A DNA stretch of 45,182 nt from Lachnospiraceae bacterium (GCA_017623295.1 JAGAPK010000023.1:1-45182); one strand, 5' to 3'; positions 35,791 through 44,179 are shown, counted from the first letter of the stretch. The notes: a model not told the origin generated them from the letters alone. Numbers and translations: made by a program.

Positions 35791-35803
35791 CGGTCATCTT
35801 TTT
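35776..35803 (+). terminator. Terminator overlapping the purF-like stop
   Basis: GATGGCCGC and GCGGTCATC form a 9-bp stem (one G-U) around a GAATA loop, followed by five T. The last codons and the stop are inside the hairpin. Confidence 0.8.
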
Positions 35804-35823
35804 ATGCAATATATCTTCGCAAA

Positions 35824-36399
35824 TCAGGTGCATATATAGAACTCACACTGTTCCTCTATATGACACTCTGAGAAATACTTTTCCTCTAACGGAATCCATT
35901 TTTCCCGGAAAATCACTGCTCGTTCTTCTCCGTTACGCTCACGAATACGCTGCATCTGTGTTTCAGAATCTGTGGTCATAAAAAGATGCATATTATAATA
36001 GTTCCATAACTTCGGATGACAGGAATAACTGCCCTCGATAATCGTTATAGGTGATTCTTCTACCATTACCTTTATCGCATCTTTTAATGTCATCCTATGA
36101 CAATCAAATGGGCGATAGGAAAAATTTGCACCTCTTTGTAGCGGTTCTAACACTTCCTCTAAGAAACGTTCATAATCTACATTTCCACCGGGTTGTGAAA
36201 GTCTCTCTTCCGTTCTCTGCTCCGGTCTTAAGAAAAAATGGTCCATCGGAATCACATTGCAGCCAAGTTCTTTCTGCAACCAAGCTGCCAGCGTTGTTTT
36301 TCCTGCAGCACATCTGCCATCGATTACCAACAAAACTTTACCCTGCTGTCTCTGTATTTTTAATATCTCCTGCATCAAGTCTTCTTTATCTATTACCAT
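35824..36399 (-). CDS. P-loop kinase of the uridine kinase family
   Basis: A 191-residue kinase with Walker A IDGRCAAGKTTLA (G28-T35) and the uridine-kinase-like NVIPMDHFFLRPEQR and IIEGSYSCHP (Walker B/lid region). It also has an RIRERNGE lid segment. Proteins of this family phosphorylate nucleosides or related small molecules; the substrate cannot be told. ATG 36399 has GGAG 8 bases upstream; an alternative GTG at 36429 overlaps the ECF stop as GTGA. It follows an ECF S-component by 26 bases, so it may trap the imported compound by phosphorylation (inference). The gene converges on the purF-like gene with a 33-base gap. Confidence 0.8.
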   Translation of the reverse strand: MVIDKEDLMQEILKIQRQQGKVLLVIDGRCAAGKTTLAAWLQKELGCNVIPMDHFFLRPEQRTEERLSQPGGNVDYERFLEEVLEPLQRGANFSYRPFDCHRMTLKDAIKVMVEESPITIIEGSYSCHPKLWNYYNMHLFMTTDSETQMQRIRERNGEERAVIFREKWIPLEEKYFSECHIEEQCEFYICT

Positions 36400-36425
36400 T
36401 GCTGTTACTCCATTCCGAAGATTTT

Positions 36426-36986
36426 TCACATATGCTTTCTAATATGCCCGGTACGAAATGTTACAAGACCGGTTCGGTTCAGCGCAAGCATAATTACCGG
36501 AATCAGTACAAGTTGCACAATAATCCCCGGAATTGCATTAAAAAATGCGCCTGCCATAAACATCTGCCATGTAAAAACATTACCAGTCATACCAAGCAGA
36601 ATAATCTGTGCAAATCCCCATACAAGTCTTCCAAGTAACATTGCCACAATCATGGCACGGTAAAGTGAAATAATACATTTCCATCTGGATTTTCCATACC
36701 AGAGTCCTACAACAAGTCCGTATGTTGCCAGTTCAAATGCCATTGAAATTCCCATTGGGAAAAGAATCGGCATACCGAAAATCGCATATCTCATAAGCGG
36801 CAGCACAAAACCTACTACTGCTCCATATCGCCAACCACAAATAAGTCCACACAAGAACACCGGTATGTGCATCGGCAAAAGCATATTGCCAAACTGAGGA
36901 ATCTGCCCAGTTAGAAATGGCAGTACCAGACCAATGGCAACAAACATTGCTGACAATGTAAGATTTTTAGTATTTGTTTTGTTCAT
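36426..36986 (-). CDS. ECF transporter S-component
   Basis: A 186-residue membrane protein with about five to six helices. It starts LTLSAMFVAIGLVLPFLTGQIPQFGNMLLPMHIPVFLCGLICGWRYG, a pattern of ECF substrate-binding subunits (small-vitamin or nucleobase importers that share an energising EcfAAT module coded elsewhere). Substrate is not identifiable. GGGGAG lies 8 bases before the ATG. It is 18 bases after the AI-2E-type gene and just before the P-loop kinase gene; transporter plus kinase suggests uptake with metabolic trapping. Confidence 0.85.
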   Translation of the reverse strand: MNKTNTKNLTLSAMFVAIGLVLPFLTGQIPQFGNMLLPMHIPVFLCGLICGWRYGAVVGFVLPLMRYAIFGMPILFPMGISMAFELATYGLVVGLWYGKSRWKCIISLYRAMIVAMLLGRLVWGFAQIILLGMTGNVFTWQMFMAGAFFNAIPGIIVQLVLIPVIMLALNRTGLVTFRTGHIRKHM

Positions 36987-37004
36987 GCTATCTCTCCCCG
37001 TGCT

Positions 37005-38192
37005 TCACTTCTTCTCTTCCCTAGTTTCTGCTGACTCTTCTTCACTTGCATTTGTCACCGTTTCTGTCTCTATCGGCTGTTGCACACGCTCACGCCGCTT
37101 CACATCTTCACGAAGAATACGATAAAGTGCTGCTGTAATCGGAACACCAATTAACATACCAAATACACCGGACAAACCGCCACCAACAGTAACCGCTGTA
37201 AGCACCCATAAGCCAGGAAGTCCTACCGACGAACCAACCACACGTGGATAAATAAGATTACCTTCTAATTGCTGTAAAATAACAATAAAAATTAGAAACA
37301 CAACCGCTTTAATCGGAGAAACTGTCAAAATCATAATTGCACCAACACCGGCACCAATATAAGCCCCTGCTACCGGAATAAGAGCAGTCAAACCTATCAA
37401 TGCACCAATCATTGAAGCATACGGTAACTGCAAAATCAGCATACCAATAACACATAAAGTTCCTAATAAAACTGCCTCGGTACATTGTCCTACAATATAA
37501 TTTCGGAAACAATCATTGCACACCGCCAAAACATAAGAAATCTTCTTGCACCATGCAGGTTTCACATAACTGTTCATAACTCGTAATGCCTGCGCACAAA
37601 GTCTTTCTTTTCCTAATAATAAGTAAATTGCAAAAATAATACTCAAGAGAAATGTTACAACAGAAGAAAAAACACCGGAAACTGCACTAACGGTAAAGCC
37701 CATTACATCGCCAATACCGGAAGTAACATAGGTCAAAACTTTCGATAACATATTCTGCCAATCAATGGAAGATAGTGTTTCCTCCAAATTTTCCTGCAAA
37801 AGATTCATAATCATTTGGTTATCCAATAAGGCTTCTATCACCGGAGGAATTTGTGCAAACAATACCCGTATACAGGAAATGAATTGTGGCAATACCAAAC
37901 CAATTACCAATACTACAATTGTCACCAACGTTACCATAGCCCCAATCATACAAACCGGTCTTCTGGTATAACGTACAATTTTACTTTTTTCATTTCTTGG
38001 AAAATAGCGCTTCTCATATGCACCCATTAAAATATTCAAAAGATAGGCAACTACACCACCTACAATCAAAGGGGATGCAGCGCCAAGCGCAACCGATACC
38101 AGATTTCCGACTACCGACCAGTAAGTAATACATAAATACAGCAAAAACAAGCTCACACCTGCACGAAAACAGGTTTTCCATTCTAATTTCAT
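37005..38192 (-). CDS. AI-2E family (PerM-type) membrane protein
   Basis: A 395-residue protein with about eight helices: ASPLIVGGVVAYLLNILMGAYEKRYFP near the N-terminus and GPxGxxxAxPIxA-like FGMLIGVPITAALYRILREDVKRRE near the end are family hallmarks. The C-terminal tail (about 40 residues) is Glu/Thr-rich and disordered. The family includes TqsA and PerM and some Na+/H+ antiporters, so the substrate is open. ATG 38192 has AAGGAG 12 bases upstream; longer readings extend into an AT-rich leader that is not protein-like. First gene of a likely three-gene operon with the ECF S-component and kinase. Confidence 0.85.
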   Translation of the reverse strand: MKLEWKTCFRAGVSLFLLYLCITYWSVVGNLVSVALGAASPLIVGGVVAYLLNILMGAYEKRYFPRNEKSKIVRYTRRPVCMIGAMVTLVTIVVLVIGLVLPQFISCIRVLFAQIPPVIEALLDNQMIMNLLQENLEETLSSIDWQNMLSKVLTYVTSGIGDVMGFTVSAVSGVFSSVVTFLLSIIFAIYLLLGKERLCAQALRVMNSYVKPAWCKKISYVLAVCNDCFRNYIVGQCTEAVLLGTLCVIGMLILQLPYASMIGALIGLTALIPVAGAYIGAGVGAIMILTVSPIKAVVFLIFIVILQQLEGNLIYPRVVGSSVGLPGLWVLTAVTVGGGLSGVFGMLIGVPITAALYRILREDVKRRERVQQPIETETVTNASEEESAETREEKK

Positions 38193-38277
38193 TGATGATT
38201 CGTTCTCCTTTTTTGATGTTAATCCAATATTAAATTTTGTTTTAATTTTTCTTTTCTTTATTGTTTTAATAAGGAAA

Positions 38278-38319
38278 AGCATGACATTTACTTTTAACTT
38301 TTCAAATAAATGTCATGCT
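38278..38319 (-). terminator. Perfect 13-bp inverted repeat between mntP and AI-2E gene
   Basis: AGCATGACATTTA and its exact complement TAAATGTCATGCT flank a 16-base loop; on minus a TTTTCCTT tract follows. It may end the mntP transcript or attenuate the AI-2E operon. The rest of the gap (38193-38490) is extremely AT-rich with no gene I can support. Confidence 0.55.
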
Positions 38320-38490
38320 ACTGTATCTATTCAAATAAATAATCATTTTGATATGAATGTATTCTACCATATTTAAGCATTTTTTGCTCCTATTATATTA
38401 TAAAAAATATATTAAAAATATTTTATTAAATCCAAATAAAATTTTTGCTTTATTTAATATTTGAGAGGTATTTCCGTTTTCGCCCCCTTT

Positions 38491-39075
38491 TTAAAACATC
38501 CCAGTTATAAAGATTTCCAATCCAATAAAAATTAAAATCACTCCACCAAGTATTCCCGCCTTACCGGCGAGTTTTGTTCCGAATTTCTTGCCGATTACAA
38601 GTCCTGCCATACAAATAACAAATGTTACTGTTGCAATAATAAGAGCACAAACAAGCGCCATAAGGAACCCATATTCGGAAATTGTAAAACCAACAGACAA
38701 AGCATCGATAGAAGTTGCTATCCCCTGTATTAATAATCCTGCCATTCCAACTTTTGGTGCTTCTGCTTCTTCCTCACCGCCTTTTATTCCTTCGAACAAC
38801 ATTTTGCCACCGATAAAACCAAGCAAAATCAATGCAATCCATGGAATAAATTTCTCAAATGCTTTAAAATACTGAACTATTGTATGAACACAGATCCATC
38901 CCGTCATCGGCATCAATGCCTGAAACATTCCAAAAGTTCCAGCGATTCCACACATTTTTTTCTTTCTCATCTGTGGCTCATGCAATCCATTCGCAAGTGA
39001 CACAGAAAACGCATCCATTGCAAGTCCTACTCCAAGTAATACGCTGTTGAAGAAAAATACAAAATTCCATTCCAT
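38491..39075 (-). CDS. mntP: Manganese efflux pump
   Basis: A 194-residue, six-helix MntP. The paired motifs GVGLAMDAFSVSLANG and GIATSIDALSVGFTISEYG hold the conserved membrane aspartates; the last helix is GGVILIFIGLEIFITGMF. It exports Mn2+ when the ion is in excess. ATG 39075 has AGGAG 9 bases upstream; earlier readings run into the riboswitch terminator. A yybP-ykoY Mn2+ riboswitch, with its own promoter and terminator, precedes the gene, which fixes its role more firmly than homology alone. Confidence 0.95.
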   Translation of the reverse strand: MEWNFVFFFNSVLLGVGLAMDAFSVSLANGLHEPQMRKKKMCGIAGTFGMFQALMPMTGWICVHTIVQYFKAFEKFIPWIALILLGFIGGKMLFEGIKGGEEEAEAPKVGMAGLLIQGIATSIDALSVGFTISEYGFLMALVCALIIATVTFVICMAGLVIGKKFGTKLAGKAGILGGVILIFIGLEIFITGMF

Positions 39076-39111
39076 CTTTTTTCTCTCCTGTATGTTTGTT
39101 ATTATGAACAT

Positions 39112-39285
39112 AAAAAACCCAAGTACAGCATCAAAACTATACTTGGGTAAAGTTTACAAATATATAGACTCCATGTATAGCTTCAACGTTATACATGAGT
39201 CTCGCAATTTAAAACAAGCCAGACCAAAAGGTCAGTATGTTGACTTGCTACGTTATACGCTTGCTACTCCCTCATGGGAATTTTA
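39112..39285 (-). ncRNA. yybP-ykoY manganese riboswitch and terminator
   Basis: On the minus strand the leader has GGGAGTAGC, GTCAACA, and GCGAGACTCATG with the matching hairpins, which are the conserved parts of the yybP-ykoY aptamer (Mn2+-binding L1 and L3 loops). It ends in an expression hairpin: ACCCAAGTA (39117-39125) pairs with TACTTGGGT (39140-39148) followed by six T, a Rho-independent terminator. Mn2+ binding would favour read-through into mntP. This fills the gap between mntP and the HMA-protein gene. Confidence 0.88.
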
Positions 39286-39292
39286 TTGATAA

Positions 39293-39321
39293 ATAATATC
39301 ATGGAAAATTTTGTTTGTCAA
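39293..39321 (-). promoter_or_regulatory. Sigma-A promoter of mntP riboswitch
   Basis: Minus strand TTGACA (39321-39316) and TATTAT (39298-39293) with a 17-base spacer and TG before the -10, directly before the aptamer. Confidence 0.85.
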
Positions 39322-39392
39322 TTCTTAATTGGAAACTTTTCTCATCCCAGTCATAATCTGGCAGAAATTCAGTACTATCGAAATATCTGTGA

Positions 39393-39746
39393 TTATTGTA
39401 TCTCTATAACCTTATATCCTGCTTTTTCAATCGCTGTCCGAATCTGCTCAACCTCTATGTCTTTCTCAAAAGAAACAATCGCTTGTTTCTTTTTGAGATT
39501 GACTTTTCCGGCAACACCATCAATATCATTGATGCATCTTTCAACGCGGTTCTTGCAATGTTCACAGGTCATGCCTTCAATAATGACTGTTTTCTGTACC
39601 ACGACATTTTTTAGCCTCTTCTTTTTAGGCTTTACGGTGCTTCCACCGCCACAGCAGCCGCCTTCACCCTTAAAATGCTTTATGCCGGAACGAATTCCAA
39701 TCAAGATTAAAATCACAACAATACCAATGATGATTACATTTTCCAT
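39393..39746 (-). CDS. Cys-rich membrane protein with HMA domain
   Basis: 117 residues: a membrane helix at about 3-19 (NVIIIGIVVILILIGI), a short Cys/Gly patch (GEGGCCGGGST), a basic linker, then a heavy-metal-associated domain with GMTCEHCKNRVERCI and AIVSFEKDIEVEQIRTAIEKAGYKV. The N-terminal half resembles FeoB-associated Cys-rich proteins; the C-terminal half is a ferredoxin-like copper/metal chaperone. It overlaps the second ABC gene by 13 bases (start within the end of that gene), so it is translated from the same transcript. It likely hands a metal to a membrane partner; which metal is not visible. Confidence 0.85.
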   Translation of the reverse strand: MENVIIIGIVVILILIGIRSGIKHFKGEGGCCGGGSTVKPKKKRLKNVVVQKTVIIEGMTCEHCKNRVERCINDIDGVAGKVNLKKKQAIVSFEKDIEVEQIRTAIEKAGYKVIEIQ

Positions 39747-41476
39747 AATTTCCAGCTCCCTGCTATTTCTCTTGCATTTACAAATCTCTTATAAATTCCA
39801 TCCTGTTTCATAAGGTCATCATGCTTACCTTGTTCCACAATTTTCCCTTTATCAACTACCAGAATCTGATCTGCATTTCTTACCGTCTTTAATCTGTGTG
39901 CAATCATTAAAATCGTCTTTTCTTTCGTCAGTGCATCAATTGCATCAACCAAATCCTTTTCATTCTCGGGATCCACATTTGCAGTAGCTTCATCCAGTAT
40001 GATAATCGGTGCATCCTTCATAATCGCTCTGGCAATGGAAATTCTTTGCTTTTCTCCACCGGAAAGACTTGCACCACCTTCTCCAATGATTGTATCATAT
40101 CCATTTGGCAATTGCATGATAAAATTATGACAGCACGCTTTCTTTGCTGCTTCCATCACCTGTTCCATAGAAGCATCTTCCTGTCCAAAACGGATGTTAT
40201 TAGCAATCGTATCCTGAAACAGATAGACATTTTGGAATACAAAACTGAAATTTTTCATCAGCGAATCCATACTGTAATCCTTCACATCTTTACCACCAAG
40301 CAGTACTCTTCCACTATCCACATCCCAAAATCTTGCAATCAAATGGCAAAGTGTTGTCTTACCCCCGCCACTTGGACCTACAATGGCTGTTGTTGTTTTC
40401 TCCGGAATATGTACGCTCAAGTCATCAATGATTGTTTTCTTATCGTATGAAAAAGTCACATTTTCTACATCAATGTCAAAGCTTTCCGGTTTCACATCAC
40501 TTCCCTCAATATCCATTGCTTCCAGTTCAAGTATTTCTTTGGCCTTTGCCACTGAAAAATCAACTACACGAAGCAGAGAAGAAAACATACCTGCATTCTC
40601 AAGACCCGTATACATAATAAAGGAACTAATCATCATTACAATACACTCGGAAAGAGCCATGCTGCCATTTATCAGAAAATAAATGGACATTGCGCACATT
40701 ACCACACCAATTGATTTTGCAATCATGTTCTGCACTGTCATATACGGAATCATTTTTATTTCCATATCAGAATTACAGGCCGTATTATCGTCAATGGCTT
40801 TATTCAATTCCCGACTATGCTTTCCAGCCAGATTATATGCTTTTACTTCAGAAATTCCCTGAATATACTCAATAACCTTTTCCACAAGTCTGGTATCTGA
40901 TTCGTGTTTGATAGGTGCCATCTTTGCAGAAACCCTTTGCAGCAATGCATTAATCATAAAGAAGAATGCCACTCCAACAATTGCCATGAAGCCGATTCGG
41001 ACATCAAATATGCATATCATCAGGGTAATCATTGCTGTATTGATAATACCCTGTGTAGTCATCATAACGACTCTTGTTGCAACATTCGCCAGTTGCTCCA
41101 TTTTATTGGTTGTTACCGATGTAATATATCCGAGACTATTCTTATTAAAATATCCCATAGGCAGATATCTTAAATGCTCCGCAATCTCAATTCGCTTACC
41201 CGCACAGGTTCGATAGCCACCCTCTGTCTGAAGCATTGTTACCTTATATCGTACGATGCTGGCTACTGTCACACTAAATAACATAATTCCTAAACAGACC
41301 AGAATCGTTCCAATTGTCACACTATCTTTAATTACTGCATCTACCATAACATAAATTGCAGGAACTCGTAATGCTTCAAATATTGCCAACACAAGACCTA
41401 ATACTAACGAGAGGTAAAATTTTCTCTTATTCTCTCCACCACAAAAACCAAAAAAGTTTTTCAATATCTTAAACAT
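39734..41476 (-). CDS. ABC exporter-fold half-transporter (second)
   Basis: A 580-residue type IV ABC half-transporter: about six helices (residues 20-290), then an ATPase domain with Walker A GPSGGGKTT, signature LSGGEKQRISIARAI, Walker B IIILDEAT and the H-loop AHRL. The start ATG 41476 has GGAGG 8 bases upstream and overlaps the stop of the first ABC gene. The two half-transporters probably form a heterodimer. Paired ABCs with an HMA protein next to feoAB recall iron- or siderophore-linked IrtAB/YbtPQ systems, but drug or peptide export is equally possible. Confidence 0.88.
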   Translation of the reverse strand: MFKILKNFFGFCGGENKRKFYLSLVLGLVLAIFEALRVPAIYVMVDAVIKDSVTIGTILVCLGIMLFSVTVASIVRYKVTMLQTEGGYRTCAGKRIEIAEHLRYLPMGYFNKNSLGYITSVTTNKMEQLANVATRVVMMTTQGIINTAMITLMICIFDVRIGFMAIVGVAFFFMINALLQRVSAKMAPIKHESDTRLVEKVIEYIQGISEVKAYNLAGKHSRELNKAIDDNTACNSDMEIKMIPYMTVQNMIAKSIGVVMCAMSIYFLINGSMALSECIVMMISSFIMYTGLENAGMFSSLLRVVDFSVAKAKEILELEAMDIEGSDVKPESFDIDVENVTFSYDKKTIIDDLSVHIPEKTTTAIVGPSGGGKTTLCHLIARFWDVDSGRVLLGGKDVKDYSMDSLMKNFSFVFQNVYLFQDTIANNIRFGQEDASMEQVMEAAKKACCHNFIMQLPNGYDTIIGEGGASLSGGEKQRISIARAIMKDAPIIILDEATANVDPENEKDLVDAIDALTKEKTILMIAHRLKTVRNADQILVVDKGKIVEQGKHDDLMKQDGIYKRFVNAREIAGSWKLWKM

Positions 41477-43235
41477 ATGCTTCACCTCCTGTCATACTAT
41501 CCTTGACTGACATATGTGCCTGCCACATTTCTTTGTATAAACCATTCTTCGCAAGCAATTCTTCATGGGTTCCTTCTGAATCCACTACGCCATTTTTAAT
41601 AACAAAAATCTTATCACTGTCCGCTATGGTTGATAATCTGTGTGCAATCACAATTAAGGTCTTGCCCTTCACAAGCTTGGCTACCGCTGCCTGTATAATC
41701 GCCTCATTTTCAGGGTCTGTATATGCCGTTGCCTCATCCAGTATAATAATCGGTGCATCTTTCAGCATTGCTCTGGCGATTGCAACTCTCTGTCTCTCAC
41801 CTCCGGACAGATGACCCCCTGCACCGCCGGCTATCGTATCATATCCGTTTTCCAGCTGCATAATAAATTCATGGCACCCGCTGTTCTTAGCTGCCGCAAT
41901 TACTTCTTCATCCGTTGCACCCGCCTTGCCCATACGGATATTCTCCATAACCGATGCATCAAATAAATAATTGTCCTGAGATACATAAGCGATTTTCTGA
42001 TTGTACATTACCAATGGGATTTCTCTAATATCAACTCCACCAAGTGTAATACTGCCGTTTCTTACATCCCAAAGAGCCGCAACCAACTTGGCAATCGTTG
42101 ATTTTCCACTTCCGGACGGTCCAACCAGAGCGTTTACCGTACCTTCTTTAAATTCCATATTGATGCCGTGCAATACTTCTTTTTCCTTATATCCAAACCC
42201 TACGGACTGCAGTTTAATCGTGTTATCCTCAAGATTTTTCTGTAAGCTGTCCGGACGTACCAGTTCATCCTGAGAAAGTATTGTTGTAACTTCTCCGATG
42301 ATGGTACTCATCTGTGCGAGGTCATCGGAATAAGACATGCAAGTAATAATAGGCGCAATTACGCCAACTGCAAGCACAATAATCATAATAAAATCTGCTG
42401 CACTAAGAGAACCACCTCTGTATAATAACCCACCAATCGGAAGCACCGTAAGCATAGTCGCCGGAGCCACTACCATAGCAATACTAAAATATACATTGCA
42501 TTTTCTCATCCATTCCACATAACATGCTGCTCCTTCTTTTGCAGCAACCACAAATCTGTCATAGGATGCTTTCGCTTTACCAAAGGCTTTAATTACCTCA
42601 ATACCATTTATGTACTCAACCGCTGTATCATTTAAAATTTTGGTCTTATCGATTGTGTTCTGATAGTCGGATTCATAATCCTTCATCATGCCCATATATG
42701 CCATCATACCGAGGACAAATGTTGCCAGTGTAGCCAGTGCCATGCGCCAGTCAATAATAAACAAATATACGACTACCGCAACCGTTCCTAACAGATTCGA
42801 AGTAAACTCCGGTACTACATGAGCAAGCGTTGTTTCAATACTATCAACTCTCTCCACAATTACATTTTTTAACGAACCGGAAGGTGTATCCAGCACATAT
42901 CCAAGCGGAAGCTTCGATAATTTATCACATACCCTTTTACGGATGTTTCCTAATACTTCAAAAGTCGCCTTATGGGACAGACTGGTGGATATTCCATGAA
43001 ATACCACTCTACCAAACCACAAAACAAATAAAATAGCAAAGGAACCCAGATATTCTTCCCAGTTTCTGTTTCCCGCAAGCAAACGACCAATAATTCCTGC
43101 AACAATTACATATGGCATAATACCGCATATAACTCCTGCCGTTGCAGTAATAATACTCAGCACATACTTGTTTTTATGTGTGCTGGCAAACTCCATAATC
43201 CACGCTACTGTGGACTTTTTTTCTTTTTCTTTCAC
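41469..43235 (-). CDS. ABC exporter-fold half-transporter (first)
   Basis: A 588-residue ABC half-transporter, six helices then an ATPase domain with Walker A GPSGSGKST, signature LSGGERQRVAIARAML, Walker B IIILDEAT and AHRLSTI. The start is GTG 43235, with AGGAGG 7 bases upstream; a longer reading to 43298 would cover the operator region and is not protein-like. The gene lies 85 bases after tetR, with a TGTAAC palindrome and a GTTAG-N6-CTAAC dyad in between. Confidence 0.88.
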   Translation of the reverse strand: MKEKEKKSTVAWIMEFASTHKNKYVLSIITATAGVICGIMPYVIVAGIIGRLLAGNRNWEEYLGSFAILFVLWFGRVVFHGISTSLSHKATFEVLGNIRKRVCDKLSKLPLGYVLDTPSGSLKNVIVERVDSIETTLAHVVPEFTSNLLGTVAVVVYLFIIDWRMALATLATFVLGMMAYMGMMKDYESDYQNTIDKTKILNDTAVEYINGIEVIKAFGKAKASYDRFVVAAKEGAACYVEWMRKCNVYFSIAMVVAPATMLTVLPIGGLLYRGGSLSAADFIMIIVLAVGVIAPIITCMSYSDDLAQMSTIIGEVTTILSQDELVRPDSLQKNLEDNTIKLQSVGFGYKEKEVLHGINMEFKEGTVNALVGPSGSGKSTIAKLVAALWDVRNGSITLGGVDIREIPLVMYNQKIAYVSQDNYLFDASVMENIRMGKAGATDEEVIAAAKNSGCHEFIMQLENGYDTIAGGAGGHLSGGERQRVAIARAMLKDAPIIILDEATAYTDPENEAIIQAAVAKLVKGKTLIVIAHRLSTIADSDKIFVIKNGVVDSEGTHEELLAKNGLYKEMWQAHMSVKDSMTGGEAYV

Positions 43236-43256
43236 CTTTCTTCCTCCTAAAAAACA

Positions 43257-43272
43257 GTTAGTTTTCACTAAC
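43257..43272. promoter_or_regulatory. GTTAG-N6-CTAAC dyad before ABC operon
   Basis: GTTAG and CTAAC with spacer TTTTCA, 22 bases before the GTG start. The same dyad geometry occurs at the feoA start site (44091-44106), which suggests a shared, perhaps iron-sensing DtxR-like, regulator. Confidence 0.55.
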
Positions 43273-43287
43273 CTTAATTTTGAAATA

Positions 43288-43318
43288 TATGTAACCATTC
43301 CATATAAATGGTTACATA
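43288..43318. promoter_or_regulatory. 12-bp inverted repeat, candidate TetR operator 2
   Basis: TATGTAACCATT and AATGGTTACATA flank 7 bases, immediately after the tetR stop. The TGTAAC/GTTACA arms match the operator upstream of tetR. Confidence 0.65.
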
Positions 43319-43320
43319 AT

Positions 43321-43944
43321 TTATAGCCACTCCATTCCCATACATGCTGCCCATCCTGCTGAATTAAACTTCGACATCTCGCTTATACAATCCTTTGCCT
43401 GCTCATAGGGAACATCATGTATAATCAGTTCAAAATATGATGTAAACATACCACTGACCATGATGTGCTCAAAGTAAGGATTTAACGGCTTAGCCTTATA
43501 TCCCATTTGCCCCATAACCTTCATAAAGTTATGTGTGCTCTCAATCTCTATTTCCACCATTTCATGTATCATATTCTCATATTTTGTACCTGTCGCGGCT
43601 GTCAGCAAAATCTTCATACCTGTCAAATGACTATAGGAATATTCCAGCATATCATTTAGAAATGTCAAATTATAACCGGACATTTTTGCAATCTGATCTT
43701 CTTTCGAAAGATCGGAAAATTCATTTTGAACTTTCACAAAATAATTCATTATATAATCTGCATGCGGCTTGACCAGTGCTTCAAATAATTCATCTTTACT
43801 TCTGTAATATCCGTAAAATGCTCCTGTCGTAACACCTGCTTCTTTCACAATATTTCGAAGAGATGCACCCGTAAAGCCTTTCTCTAAAAATTCCTGTTCT
43901 GCGATTCTATGAATTTTTTCCAGTGTTTCCTTTTCTTCTGACAA
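43321..43944 (-). CDS. TetR/AcrR family regulator
   Basis: A 207-residue repressor. The N-terminal helix-turn-helix is FLEKGFTGASLRNIVKEAGVTTGAFYGYYRSKDELFEAL (about 18-57), classic for TetR; the rest is a helical ligand domain with no obvious family. The start is TTG 43944, with AAGGAG 7 bases upstream; no in-frame ATG fits. It is encoded upstream of the two ABC genes and divergently from feoA. Two TGTAAC-type palindromes, before its own start and before the ABC operon, suggest that it represses both. Confidence 0.93.
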   Translation of the reverse strand: MSEEKETLEKIHRIAEQEFLEKGFTGASLRNIVKEAGVTTGAFYGYYRSKDELFEALVKPHADYIMNYFVKVQNEFSDLSKEDQIAKMSGYNLTFLNDMLEYSYSHLTGMKILLTAATGTKYENMIHEMVEIEIESTHNFMKVMGQMGYKAKPLNPYFEHIMVSGMFTSYFELIIHDVPYEQAKDCISEMSKFNSAGWAACMGMEWL

Positions 43945-43965
43945 TTCATCACTCCTTTACGTCAA

Positions 43966-43993
43966 TGTAACAGTGTTATATAACAGTGTTACA
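43966..43993. promoter_or_regulatory. 28-bp near-palindrome, candidate TetR operator 1
   Basis: The near-perfect palindrome has TGTAAC and GTTACA ends and contains two copies of TAACAGTGTTA (43968-43978 and 43981-43991). It overlaps the -10 region of the tetR promoter, as expected for autorepression. Confidence 0.75.
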
Positions 43994-44019
43994 TTAACAC
44001 AGAAAATTTGTTTTGTCAA
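43991..44019 (-). promoter_or_regulatory. Candidate tetR promoter
   Basis: Minus strand TTGACA (44019-44014), 17-base spacer and a weak -10 TAATGT (43996-43991) that overlaps the palindromic operator. Confidence 0.55.
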
Positions 44020-44055
44020 ATCTATTGTGTTTTATTTTTATATTTTATTTTAGAG

Positions 44056-44083
44056 TTGCAATTTTATGAAAAACCTATATAAT
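44056..44083 (+). promoter_or_regulatory. Sigma-A promoter of feoAB
   Basis: TTGCAA (44056-44061), 16-base spacer, TATAAT (44078-44083). Confidence 0.7.
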
Positions 44084-44090
44084 ACTATTA

Positions 44091-44106
44091 GTTAGCTTAG
44101 ACTAAC
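44091..44106. promoter_or_regulatory. GTTAG-N6-CTAAC dyad at feoA start site
   Basis: GTTAG and CTAAC with spacer CTTAGA begin 8 bases after the -10, so a bound protein would cover the transcription start. The outline resembles DtxR/IdeR-type iron boxes. Confidence 0.6.
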
Positions 44107-44179
44107 CACTTCCGAATTATTGAGTCCATTAAAGCTTTATTCGGAATTTTACAAAAGAAAATGAAATGAGGGAAAAAAC

